Translations under genes and position numbers: made by a program
Assembly (NCBI RefSeq): GCF_035953295.1
Contig: NZ_CP108370.1
Coordinates: forward strand, 558,001 to 622,000
Source: Streptomyces sp. NBC_01335
GTDB taxonomy: Bacteria; Actinomycetota; Actinomycetes; Streptomycetales; Streptomycetaceae
DNA length: 64,000 nt
Direction: 5' to 3'
Shown: positions 52,909 to 60,210 of the stretch, in pieces
How the letters are laid out: every line of letters begins with the position of its first letter
Numbering within the stretch: position 1 is the stretch's first letter
Notes under the pieces: generated by a model
The model's database searches: none
Told to the model about the DNA's origin: nothing
Seen by the model: only the letters and a program-made list of their open reading frames with translations

Positions 52909-52962
52909 GGGCGTGCCTTCCCAACCGACGGTGCAACGTCGGTCTACTCGGTGACCTATCGA

Positions 52963-53232
52963 TCACTCGGGAAGGTACGCCCTTTCACGTTCCAACCCGA
53001 GGCCGATCCACAGGTCCTGAGCATTGCTCACGTCTGCGGGCACGGAGGTGTTGGCCGCGAGGGAACGTGCGGAGCCGAGTTTGATGATCTCTTCGATCAG
53101 CCGCTCGGTCAGGTCCCGGCGCCGCAGCGCCATCGAGCGGCGGGCCGCCGGATGCCGGAGCAGACGCCACACCAGGTCGGAGGGGAGATCCTCTTGCGCT
53201 GCCAGCGCGCTCAGTTCAGCATCCAGATTCAT
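52963..53232 (-). pseudogene. HEAT/LRV-type repeat protein, 5' part
   Basis: 89 codons from ATG 53232 (MNLDAELSALAAQEDLPSDL, RRHPAARRSMALRRRDLTER-like helices, GLERERAYLPE), ending in a TGA supplied by the inserted IS. The remaining coding sequence resumes at about 51145. Complete, the protein would be roughly 320 aa. It is the outermost gene on the right side of the Tn3-family element. Confidence 0.75.
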
Positions 53233-53428
53233 GGACCGCAGGCTAAGCGGCTACACGGAGATCCGTGCCGCAACGCCATCATCCTGCAACCTACCCAACC
53301 CGCCCGCATATCACGACTGTCTCAAGAGAGGCCTACTCACCCCTCCCGAATAGCCGTCATTACCAACAAGACTTCAGGCGGGTCCGACCCCCGACATTCC
53401 GTCAGCCGCCCACCAGGGCCGACAGATC

Positions 53429-53466
53429 CTTAGCGCCTGCTTTCGTTCCGATGTTCCTCAACCCCC
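53429..53466 (-). repeat. Right terminal inverted repeat of the Tn3-family element
   Basis: 38 bp; read inward on the minus strand it begins GGGGGTTGAGGAACATCGG and ends GCAGGCGCTAAG. It matches the left end at 32 of 38 positions. It is followed directly by the TGTCC target duplication (53467-53471). Confidence 0.88.
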
Positions 53467-53471
53467 TGTCC

Positions 53472-53755
53472 CGTCGGACGGCGAGACGCTCCTGGGCGCG
53501 GTGACCGCCCTGCGTCTCGATCCGGCCGACGAGCCCACGGACGAGCCGGTCCTCGGACGGCTGGGCGGCGAACCTGACTGGATCCAGGGCGACGAGTCTC
53601 CCGACTGCCCCGTTTGCGCCACCCGCATGATGTTCACGGCCGAACTGGCGGAGGGTTACGACTTCGCCACCTCCGCGAATTTCGGCGGTGGCGGTCGCGG
53701 CTACGTCTTCCACTGCCCGCCTTGCGGCGAGGCCGCGTTCCTCTGGCAGAGCTGA
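53472..53755 (+). pseudogene. 3' part of the DUF1963-like gene split by the transposon
   Basis: Continuation of the gene at 30059-30326: SDGETLLGAVTALRLDPADE, LGRLGGEPDWIQGDESPDCP, VCATRMMFTAELAEGYDFAT, GRGYVFHCPPCGEAAFLWQS, then TGA. An internal GTG at 53501 opens a shorter frame but without a ribosome site. The CPVCATRM and CPPCGE pairs look like zinc ligands completing a domain with the CRECD of the first part. Confidence 0.85.
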
Positions 53756-54121
53756 ACACCGTCTCAAGAGGCACGCCGGGCCGCAGTTCGCAGAGGCAGG
53801 CCGTCGGCCGCCGGCCTCGACCACCACATTCAGCTCTCCGAAGATCGGGAGCAAGGACTCACGAAGGGCTCCGGCAGTCGCTCACCCCAGGTCAAAGAGC
53901 CATCCAGACCGGAGAACCGCAGCGCATGATCTGACAAGGACGTTCGTCACCCCCTGTCCGCCTCCGAGACGGCGCCCGTAGCGGCCCCGGAAGGGGCGGG
54001 TGGTGTGGCCGAAAGTTCGGATACTGGTCCGACTTCATGGAGGGCTCACGCTGGATAGATCCGCCGAGGTGCAGGCATCCCTTCGCGACCTGTCGACAGA
54101 GCCGTTTGGGATCATGTCCGC
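53756..54121. other. Intergenic region
   Basis: 366 bp between the split gene and the next gene. I see no coding frame, no strong hairpin and no recognisable operator. Confidence 0.3.
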
Positions 54122-54619
54122 ATGGACTTCCACCTCGATCCACCGACCGGCATAGGGCCGTTGCGGATCGGTATGACTCGGCACGCGGCCAACACGGCGC
54201 TGGGCTCACTCCTCGACCAATCCGTGATCTCGGAGTCCGATGCACCGGGACAGCACGTCTTCCGTCCCAGCGGGCTGATGATCAGCATCCACTGCACACG
54301 CGACCTGCTTGAAGCCATCGAGCTGGGAAGGCCGTCGTCCCCGACGGACCGAGTGCTGTTTCAGGGCGTGGACGCATTCGCGCTTCCCGCCCGCGAGGTT
54401 GTCCGGCGCGTCGGTGAGTTCACTTCGGTCGAGGAGGATCCCGACGACGATGCCTCATTCGTCGCCCCGGACCTGCTGCTGGGCTTCTGGCGTCCCTTCG
54501 CAGCCGACGACGAGCCGGAGGAAGAGCAGGGTTACCACTTCAGCTCGGTCCTGCTGGCACGGCCCGGCTACTACGACACCCCTGCTCAGGCTGCGGAGCG
54601 CCTCCGGCGGAGCTCGTAA
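54122..54619 (+). CDS. Conserved hypothetical protein
   Basis: A 165-aa acidic protein without signal peptide. It begins MDFHLDPPTGIGPLRIGMTR, a pattern of small actinobacterial proteins of unknown function. The middle holds mixed strands and helices (GLMISIHCTRDLLEAIELGR, LFQGVDAFALPAREVVRRVG) and an acidic patch (SVEEDPDDDASFVAPDLLLG), and it ends in HFSSVLLARPGYYDTPAQAA. The codon usage is typical. Standalone gene just right of the transposon insertion. Confidence 0.65.
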   Translation: MDFHLDPPTGIGPLRIGMTRHAANTALGSLLDQSVISESDAPGQHVFRPSGLMISIHCTRDLLEAIELGRPSSPTDRVLFQGVDAFALPAREVVRRVGEFTSVEEDPDDDASFVAPDLLLGFWRPFAADDEPEEEQGYHFSSVLLARPGYYDTPAQAAERLRRSS

Positions 54620-54902
54620 CGCCTCAGCGGGCCCTCCAGCCGTGGACCATCATGTGCCCCGGCCTCGAGAATGTCTGCCGCCGACGGAAACTCGGGCGGA
54701 CGCCACCCCGAGCTTCGACGTGCCCGTCAAGATCAAGGCGATCCGCCGACGAACGAGCACCGCCCCACCGCGAAGATCCGCCGAACAGCACTGCTCTCAG
54801 CCGCACTTCGCGGGAGTTGGACGAAACTCTTGCGCGCCCCGGCCCGTCGGTTTAGCGTCTGTGCCACCCAAACGACCTTTCCCCCACTCGACGTCACGTC
54901 AG

Positions 54903-54922
54903 AATTGTTAGCGCTAACAATT
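54903..54922. promoter_or_regulatory. LacI-type operator upstream of abfB
   Basis: Perfect 20-bp palindrome AATTGTTAGCGCTAACAATT with a central CG, the typical form of LacI/GalR-family operators in Streptomyces glycosidase genes. The controlling repressor is not in the window. Confidence 0.8.
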
Positions 54923-55156
54923 TCTCAGACTGGCCTGACCTGCGACAACGCACGGACCACGCTCCGCCCGCCGCCCGATTTCCTCGTACGACGCGGCCAC
55001 CTCGTCGTACCCCCGTACCGCGTACCGGCTCCACCAGCACCCCGCACGCTCCCGGCCCGGATCCGCGCCTCGGTCACTCCCCCCACCCCTCACACGCAGA
55101 GTTCCGCGCCGCCCTCCCCCGCGCACCGGCTCGCACCCCGCACCCCAGCTGAACGC

Positions 55157-55230
55157 CGCACCACGGCGCGCGCCCGCATGCCCGCAGCACGCTCTCATGC
55201 CGCACCACGGCGCGTCCCCGCATGCCCGCA
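55157..55230. repeat. 30-bp direct repeat in the abfB leader
   Basis: Units at 55157-55186 and 55201-55230 match at 28 of 30 positions (CGCACCACGGCGCG... CCGCATGCCCGCA). The second is extended by further CCGCATG heptamers to about 55257. Confidence 0.8.
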
Positions 55231-55295
55231 TGCCCGCATGCCGCACATCCGCATGCGCGTCTTCCGAACCGCCCACCACCGAATCGAGGACAGCG

Positions 55296-56882
55296 ATGAA
55301 AGGAATGAACGGAATGAAAGGACTGCCAGGACTCCGCTCCGCCCTTCGACGCCGAGCCGCCGCACTGACGGCGACCTTGGCCGCCGTGCTCGTCGCGGGG
55401 GCCCTGACGGGCACCACGGCCTCCCAGGCCGCGACGTCCCAGCCCTGCGACCTGTACGCCGCCGGCGGCACGCCGTGCGTCGCCGCGCACAGCACCACCC
55501 GCGCCCTGTACGGCTCCTACAACGGGGCGCTGTACCAGGTGCGCCGCGCCTCGGACAACACCACGCGCGACATCGGGGTCCTCAGCGCCGGTGGGTACGC
55601 CAACGCCGCCGCGCAGGACTCGTTCTGCGCCGGGACCAGCTGCGTCATCACGGTCATCTACGACCAGACGGGCCGCAACAACCGCCTCACCCAGGCACCA
55701 CCGGGCGGGTTCAGCGGCCCCGCGTCGGGCGGCTACGACAAGCTCGCCAACGCCACGATGGCGCCGGTCAACCTCAACGGCAACCGCGCTTACGGGGTCT
55801 TCGTCTCACCGGGAACCGGCTACCGCAACAACGCGACGAACGGCATCGCGACCGGTGACAAGCCCGAGGGCATGTACGCGATCCTCGACGGCACGCACTA
55901 CAACGACGGCTGCTGCTTCGACTACGGCAACGCCGAGACCAACAGCCTCGACAACGGCAACGGGACCATGGAGGCCATCTACTTCGGCAACAGCCGGGGC
56001 TGGGGCTCGGGTGCGGGCAATGGTCCCTGGGTGATGGCGGACCTGGAGAACGGGCTGTTCTCCGGCGTCAACACCGGCAACAACGCGAACGACCCGACGG
56101 TTAACCACCGCTTCCTGACCGCGATCGTCAAGGGCGAGCCGAACCACTGGTCCATCCGCGCCGGCAACGCCCAGTCCGGCTCGCTCTCCACCTACTACAA
56201 CGGGGTCCGGCCGAACGCCTCCGGCTACAACCCGATGAAGAAGGAGGGCGCGATCATCCTCGGCATCGGCGGCGACAACAGCGTCAGCGCCGCCGGCACC
56301 TTCTACGAGGGCGTCATGACCTCCGGCTATCCCACCGACGCGACCGAGAACGCCGTCCAGGCCAACATCGTCGCGGCCGGGTACACGCAGGGATCGAGCG
56401 GCGGGACCGCCCTCAACTCCGGCTCGTCCGTCTCGCTCCGGGCGACCACGTCCTGCTGCACCACCAGCTACCTCAGCCACTCCGGCGCGAACGTCAACAC
56501 CACGGTGGTCTCCTCCGCCAGCTCGGCGACCGACAAGGCGAACGCCTCCTGGGTCGTCCGGCCGGGCCTGGCCAACAGCTCCTGCCGCTCCTTCGAGTCG
56601 AAGAACACGCCGGGCAGCTATCTGCGGCACCAGAACTACCAGCTCTACCTGCACGCCAACGACGGCTCCGCGCTGTTCGCCAACGACGCCACCTTCTGCT
56701 CGCAGGCCGGTGTGAACGGCCAGGGCAACTCGCTGGTCTCGTACAACTTCGCCGACCGCTACGTCCGCCACTTCTCCAACATCGGATACGTCGCCTCCAA
56801 CGGCGGCTCCAACACCTTCGACGCGACGGCACTCTGGCCCGACGACGTCAGCTGGGCGGTCGTCACCGCCTGGACTCCCTGA
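55296..56882 (+). CDS. abfB: Secreted alpha-L-arabinofuranosidase B (GH54 with CBM42)
   Basis: A 528-aa secreted enzyme. ATG 55296 follows GAGGA; signal peptide RRRAAALTATLAAVLVAGAL to ASQAATS. GH54 catalytic domain at about 50-385, starting PCDLYAAGGTPCVAAHSTTR with ALYGSYNGALYQVRRASDNT, and containing DLENGLFSG and GIGGDNS, the likely positions of the catalytic acids. CBM42 arabinose-binding trefoil at about 395-528 (SVSLRATTSCCTTSYLSHSG, SSCRSFESKNTPGSYLRHQN, SQAGVNGQGNSLVSYNFADR). It releases arabinose side chains from arabinoxylan or arabinan. Convergent with a GH43 gene of the same pathway. Confidence 0.95.
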   Translation: MKGMNGMKGLPGLRSALRRRAAALTATLAAVLVAGALTGTTASQAATSQPCDLYAAGGTPCVAAHSTTRALYGSYNGALYQVRRASDNTTRDIGVLSAGGYANAAAQDSFCAGTSCVITVIYDQTGRNNRLTQAPPGGFSGPASGGYDKLANATMAPVNLNGNRAYGVFVSPGTGYRNNATNGIATGDKPEGMYAILDGTHYNDGCCFDYGNAETNSLDNGNGTMEAIYFGNSRGWGSGAGNGPWVMADLENGLFSGVNTGNNANDPTVNHRFLTAIVKGEPNHWSIRAGNAQSGSLSTYYNGVRPNASGYNPMKKEGAIILGIGGDNSVSAAGTFYEGVMTSGYPTDATENAVQANIVAAGYTQGSSGGTALNSGSSVSLRATTSCCTTSYLSHSGANVNTTVVSSASSATDKANASWVVRPGLANSSCRSFESKNTPGSYLRHQNYQLYLHANDGSALFANDATFCSQAGVNGQGNSLVSYNFADRYVRHFSNIGYVASNGGSNTFDATALWPDDVSWAVVTAWTP

Positions 56883-56893
56883 TCCCGGGAATC

Positions 56894-56928
56894 GCGCGGG
56901 CGGCCACCCCCGAGGCGGCCGCCCGCGC
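56894..56928. terminator. Bidirectional terminator between abfB and the GH43 gene
   Basis: Perfect 12-bp arms GCGCGGGCGGCC / GGCCGCCCGCGC around an 11-nt loop, centred in the 57-bp gap between convergent genes. Confidence 0.75.
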
Positions 56929-56939
56929 TCCTTCGTGCC

Positions 56940-58010
56940 TCACTCGAAGAACTTGAGGCTCCAGCCGGTGTCCGAGGTCGCTCCGGGGACGTTCGCGCGG
57001 CTGTAGGTCGTACCGCCCCACCAGCAGAAGGTCCCGGTGTACCAGTACCGGTTGTCCCACGAGTACGCCGTCCCCTTCGGGACCGCGTGGAACATCAGCG
57101 GGAACCGCGGTCCGGCCGGCGGGCTGGTGTTGATGTCACCGTCCAGCAGTACGAAGCTGTGGTGCCCGGGACCGTTCACCTGCAGGGTGGGATCCCAGCC
57201 GGCCATCATCGTCGAGCGGTTCGAGCCGAACAGGCACCCGTTCGACTTGTACCAGTCCCATACGTACGTCGGGTCGCCGCCGGCCCGCAGACGCAGCTCG
57301 CCCAGGCAGTACTGGTCGCTCCAGCTGCCGTTGGCGGAGTACACGATGTGCAGTTGGCCGTTCGGGTCCTTGATCGCCTCGGGAGCCTCGTTGATGAACG
57401 GGTTGCCGACGACCCGCTCCCAGCTCTCCCGGGGCTGCGAGATGACGTAGCGCGCGCCGGTCGGCGTGGTGGGGCTGCTCATCCTGACGATGTAGAGGTT
57501 CTGCTCGACGTTGGTGTCCCCGGCCCAGCCGGACCAGACGAACCAGCGCTGCCCGTTGAAGGTGAACGTGGTGCCGTCGATCGCCCATTTGTTGTCGGGC
57601 AGGGCGAGTTGGGTCTCGGCGGTGTAGCCGCTGTCGGGTGCCGCCGAGCTGATCACGTACATCCGGTGCGCGGCGCCGGCCCCGGCCGTGAAGTAGATGT
57701 AGTAGCGGCCGCCGTCCCGTACGACCTCCGGGGCCCAGACCTCACCGAGGCCCCGGGTGTCGGACCAGACCTGCCGCGCGGGTGCCGACGCCAGGGCGGC
57801 GGTCGACGACGCCTGACGCACGGCGATGCCGCCGCCGGTCGACTGCACGGACACATAGGTGGAGTCGACCCGGATCACGCTCGGGTCGGCCGCCCGCATG
57901 CTCGTCTGGGAAGCGCGGGCGGGCTGCGCCGACGACACGGACATCACGGCCGTGAGGACCCCTGCGAGGACAAGGGCGGCAAGGCCGTACATTCGGCGGA
58001 TTGGATTCAT
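56940..58010 (-). CDS. Secreted GH43 family arabinosidase
   Basis: A 356-aa secreted enzyme from ATG 58010 (MNPIRRMYGLAALVLAGVLT), signal cleavage near AQPARAS. Five-bladed propeller of GH43. Asp42 in MRAADPSVI is the expected general base, Asp145 in KWAIDGTTF the pKa modulator, and Glu208 in PFINEAPEA the acid. The sequence pattern is close to exo-1,5-alpha-L-arabinofuranosidases of Streptomyces, but the CBM42 found in some of these is absent. With the convergent abfB gene it would degrade arabinan or arabinoxylan outside the cell. Exact subfamily specificity is inferred. Confidence 0.85.
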   Translation of the reverse strand: MNPIRRMYGLAALVLAGVLTAVMSVSSAQPARASQTSMRAADPSVIRVDSTYVSVQSTGGGIAVRQASSTAALASAPARQVWSDTRGLGEVWAPEVVRDGGRYYIYFTAGAGAAHRMYVISSAAPDSGYTAETQLALPDNKWAIDGTTFTFNGQRWFVWSGWAGDTNVEQNLYIVRMSSPTTPTGARYVISQPRESWERVVGNPFINEAPEAIKDPNGQLHIVYSANGSWSDQYCLGELRLRAGGDPTYVWDWYKSNGCLFGSNRSTMMAGWDPTLQVNGPGHHSFVLLDGDINTSPPAGPRFPLMFHAVPKGTAYSWDNRYWYTGTFCWWGGTTYSRANVPGATSDTGWSLKFFE

Positions 58011-58585
58011 GGTCCCGTTCCACGGTTCGCCTCCGGTTCGACGCCGGACGCGGGAACCGGCCGAGGAACGCCGGACCGCGCACGGCATCCGGCCGGTACC
58101 GCTTCGGAGGACGCCGCAGGGGCGGTTCCGGCCGTCGAGCTCCCCCGCCACCGGGCTCCCCCACTCATCTTCCCCTGGCTGAGAGCGCTCTCACAGCATC
58201 AAGAATGGACCTGCACATGTCAATAAGTGGGACGGCCGGGTGCGCCTGCCGCGCGTCCCACGGGCCATCAGGTGTCGGACCGTCGGACACCGGCCGCAGG
58301 GCCCCGCCCGTCCGCCCAACTACCGGCCCCCAGCGCCTGACTCGTTCCGGCACGGACCGCCTTAGCCCGTTCGCCGTCCGGGCGCCGCCACCTCGCCCGC
58401 TCTCCCCCGCATGAGGATGACCTGCGCAAACGAGCAGCCTGAGTCGGAATACCGGGCCTGACCGGGTGACGGGCGGGGCCGCTCTCCGTGTTGCGGGTGT
58501 GACGGAGTGTCGGTTGCCTCGGACGCGGAGCACAGCGGAGGAGCCGCGCAGTCCGGCCGGGCCACGCTGTCGATGGAGGAACCTC
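58011..58585. promoter_or_regulatory. Divergent intergenic region upstream of the GH43 gene
   Basis: 575 bp between the GH43 start and the secreted-protein gene. It includes the palindrome at 58180-58193 about 170 bp upstream of the GH43 start. No gene-like frame is convincing in the rest. Confidence 0.35.
58180..58193. promoter_or_regulatory. Candidate LacI-type operator for the GH43 gene
   Basis: Perfect palindrome TGAGAGCGCTCTCA with central CG, the form used by glucose- and sugar-responsive LacI-family repressors. It differs from the abfB operator except for the AGCGCT core. Confidence 0.65.
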
Positions 58586-59083
58586 ATGCGCAACACACGC
58601 ACCGGTGCGGGGATCTGTCTGGCCGTTGGCCTGCTGGCTCTCGCGACCCCCGCCGCCGTGGCCGCGGACCCCGCCGGTGAGCAGACCATTCACATCAGCC
58701 CGCGGAGCGCCTCCCCCGGTTCGCTGGTCACCGTCTCCACCCGGGCCTGCGGCAAGGAGACCTACGGCAAGGGGACCTCGGAGGCCGCGGGCGCGTTCCA
58801 CCTCTTCGAGGGCGAACGCAAGGGTGTGCTCGTCGGCGAGTTCGAGGTGCCGGACGACGCGAAGCCGGGCACGGACACGGTCACCGTGAAGTGCCCCCCG
58901 CGCATCCAGATGACGGACACCTACCGGATCGCCGACCGCACGCCCAGCGGCGGGGTGGCCGCCGGATTCAGCGTCCCCGTGAACCACGGCGCGCAGCTCG
59001 CCGCGGGCTCCGTGCTGCTCGCCGGGGCGGCGGCCGGGGCCGTGTTCAGGATGCGCCGCCGGGCGGCGTCGGCCCGCGACTGA
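58586..59083 (+). CDS. Secreted protein with C-terminal membrane anchor, beside the sortase
   Basis: A 165-aa protein from ATG 58586, preceded by GGAGGA. Signal peptide TGAGICLAVGLLALATPAAV to AAD. The mature part is beta-rich (EQTIHISPRSASPGSLVTVS, VLVGEFEVPDDAKPGTDTVT), like an Ig-type fold. C-terminal hydrophobic segment LAAGSVLLAGAAAGAVF followed by basic RMRRRAASARD forms a stop-transfer anchor, but no LPxTG- or LAxTG-like motif is evident. The class F sortase gene begins 91 bp later; this pair is common in Streptomyces and probably works together at the cell surface. Confidence 0.8.
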   Translation: MRNTRTGAGICLAVGLLALATPAAVAADPAGEQTIHISPRSASPGSLVTVSTRACGKETYGKGTSEAAGAFHLFEGERKGVLVGEFEVPDDAKPGTDTVTVKCPPRIQMTDTYRIADRTPSGGVAAGFSVPVNHGAQLAAGSVLLAGAAAGAVFRMRRRAASARD

Positions 59084-59174
59084 CCGTACGGCACCCGTCC
59101 GCGCGCCCCGTATCCCGCCGTGCTCCGGGGCGCGCGACCGTACCACCCCATCCGCCGCGAGCAGAGGACACGCG

Positions 59175-60110
59175 ATGGTAAACGGGCGCAGCACCAGCAC
59201 CTCGCCCCAGTCGTTCCCGGCGGTCAAACACCTCGTCTGGGCCGTGGTGGCGGGTACCGTGCTGGTGGTCAGCGGGCTGCGGGACGACCGGCCGCCGCAG
59301 CCGCCCGACTCACCGGCCGTGGCCGCACCCCCACCGCCCTCCGCAGCCCGGTCCGCCGTCCCGTCCGCCGCCCCGCCGCCCGCCGCCGCGCCCCCGGTCT
59401 CCGTCCCCGCGGGCCCGGTGTACATGGCCTCGCGGTATCCGGGGCGCCTGCCGCCTTCCCTCGTACGCCGCCCCACCGCGCCGCCGGCGCTCCTCCCCCG
59501 GCCGCCTGTCCGGCCGGCGCCCCTGCGACCGCTGCCGGTGGGTCCCGGACCGGCCGGTTCCGCCGGCCCGGCCCGTCCGGCGGGGCCCGCTCCGGCTTCC
59601 GGACGTCCGCTCCCGGGCTTCACGGCCCCGGCGTCCCCCGCCGTACCGCCGCTGCCGCCGTCCCCGCCCGTGCGCCTGCGGATTCCCGTGCTCAAGGTGG
59701 ACTCGCCGATGATGAGGCTGGGCCTCGACGCGTCGGGCGCGTTGAAGCCGCCGCCCGACGACAACCCGGTGCTCAGCGGCTGGTACGCCGACGGGACGGT
59801 GCCGGGCTCGGTGGGTACCGCCATCACGACCGGGCACGTGGACACCAGGCTCGGGCCCGGCGTCTTCTTCCTGCTGGGGTCCCTGCGCAAGGGCGCCACC
59901 GTCGAGATCGTCCGGGCCGATCGGACCACCGCCGTGTTCACGGTGTACGCCGTCGAGGCCTACAGCAAGAAGGATTTCCCGGACAAGAAGGTCTACGGCC
60001 CGTCGGACCGGCCCGAGTTGCGGGTCATCACCTGCGGCGGCGCGTACGACAAGGGGACCGGGTACCAGGAGAACGTCGTGGTCTTCGCCGCGCTGACCGG
60101 ATCGCGCTGA
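59175..60110 (+). CDS. Class F sortase
   Basis: A 311-aa membrane-anchored enzyme from ATG 59175, with GAGGA upstream. One N-terminal membrane segment (HLVWAVVAGTVLVVSGL), a proline/alanine-rich spacer of about 120 residues, then the sortase barrel from about 165 (RLRIPVLKVDSPMMRLGLDA). Catalytic His in ITTGHVDTRLGPGVFFLLG at about 220 and Cys in LRVITCGGAYD at about 286, followed by YQENVVVFAALTG. Class F enzymes of actinobacteria are poorly characterised; the expected activity is transpeptidation of a surface protein, with the preceding gene as possible partner. Confidence 0.92.
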   Translation: MVNGRSTSTSPQSFPAVKHLVWAVVAGTVLVVSGLRDDRPPQPPDSPAVAAPPPPSAARSAVPSAAPPPAAAPPVSVPAGPVYMASRYPGRLPPSLVRRPTAPPALLPRPPVRPAPLRPLPVGPGPAGSAGPARPAGPAPASGRPLPGFTAPASPAVPPLPPSPPVRLRIPVLKVDSPMMRLGLDASGALKPPPDDNPVLSGWYADGTVPGSVGTAITTGHVDTRLGPGVFFLLGSLRKGATVEIVRADRTTAVFTVYAVEAYSKKDFPDKKVYGPSDRPELRVITCGGAYDKGTGYQENVVVFAALTGSR

Positions 60111-60147
60111 CAGCCACGCGGGAAGCCGTGACACACGGCCTACCACG

Positions 60148-60187
60148 CACTGATCCCCGGCGGGCCGATGGCCGCCGGGGATCAGTG
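60148..60187. terminator. Bidirectional terminator between sortase and hydroxylase genes
   Basis: Perfect 16-bp arms CACTGATCCCCGGCGG / CCGCCGGGGATCAGTG around an 8-nt loop, between convergent genes. Confidence 0.8.
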
Positions 60188-60210
60188 TCCGGTGTTCGCG
60201 GTGCCGTGGA

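Larger units (their letters stand above)
51146..52962 (-). mobile_element. IS256-family insertion sequence
   Basis: Contains an IS256-type transposase and a coupled passenger gene, and lies between two parts of a repeat-protein gene. The limits are those of the interrupted gene; I could not identify convincing terminal inverted repeats or a target duplication by eye, so the ends may be off by tens of bases or have been eroded. Confidence 0.7.
30327..53466. mobile_element. 23,140-bp Tn3-family composite transposon
   Basis: Bounded by 38-bp inverted repeats (30327-30364 and 53429-53466) agreeing at 32 of 38 positions. Both start GGGGG and end GGCGCTAAG, like the Tn3 end consensus. Flanked by TGTCC duplications and interrupting a gene that is restored when the element is removed. 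Contents in order: transposase 5' stub; a recombinase-system remnant with two hypothetical cargo genes; transposase C-terminal fragment; two nested two-recombinase elements; the last transposase fragment; TetR and hydroxylase genes; TnpI-like recombinase; integrase trio; an IS256-disrupted repeat-protein gene. The transposase is broken, so movement would require one supplied in trans. Confidence 0.9.
54620..55295. promoter_or_regulatory. Long leader of the arabinofuranosidase gene
   Basis: 676 bp without a convincing gene. It contains the palindrome at 54903-54922 and, 230-300 bp later, imperfect direct repeats with a run of CCCGCATG units. The distance from operator to start (about 375 bp) implies a long untranslated leader or an unseen second promoter. 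Confidence 0.4.

Noticed and set aside
51146..52962. Terminal inverted repeats and target duplication for the IS256-family element
   Set aside because: Candidate ends (AGTCAAGACTTGTGG side versus AGTGATCGATAGGTC side) match at fewer than half of positions; not reported as features.
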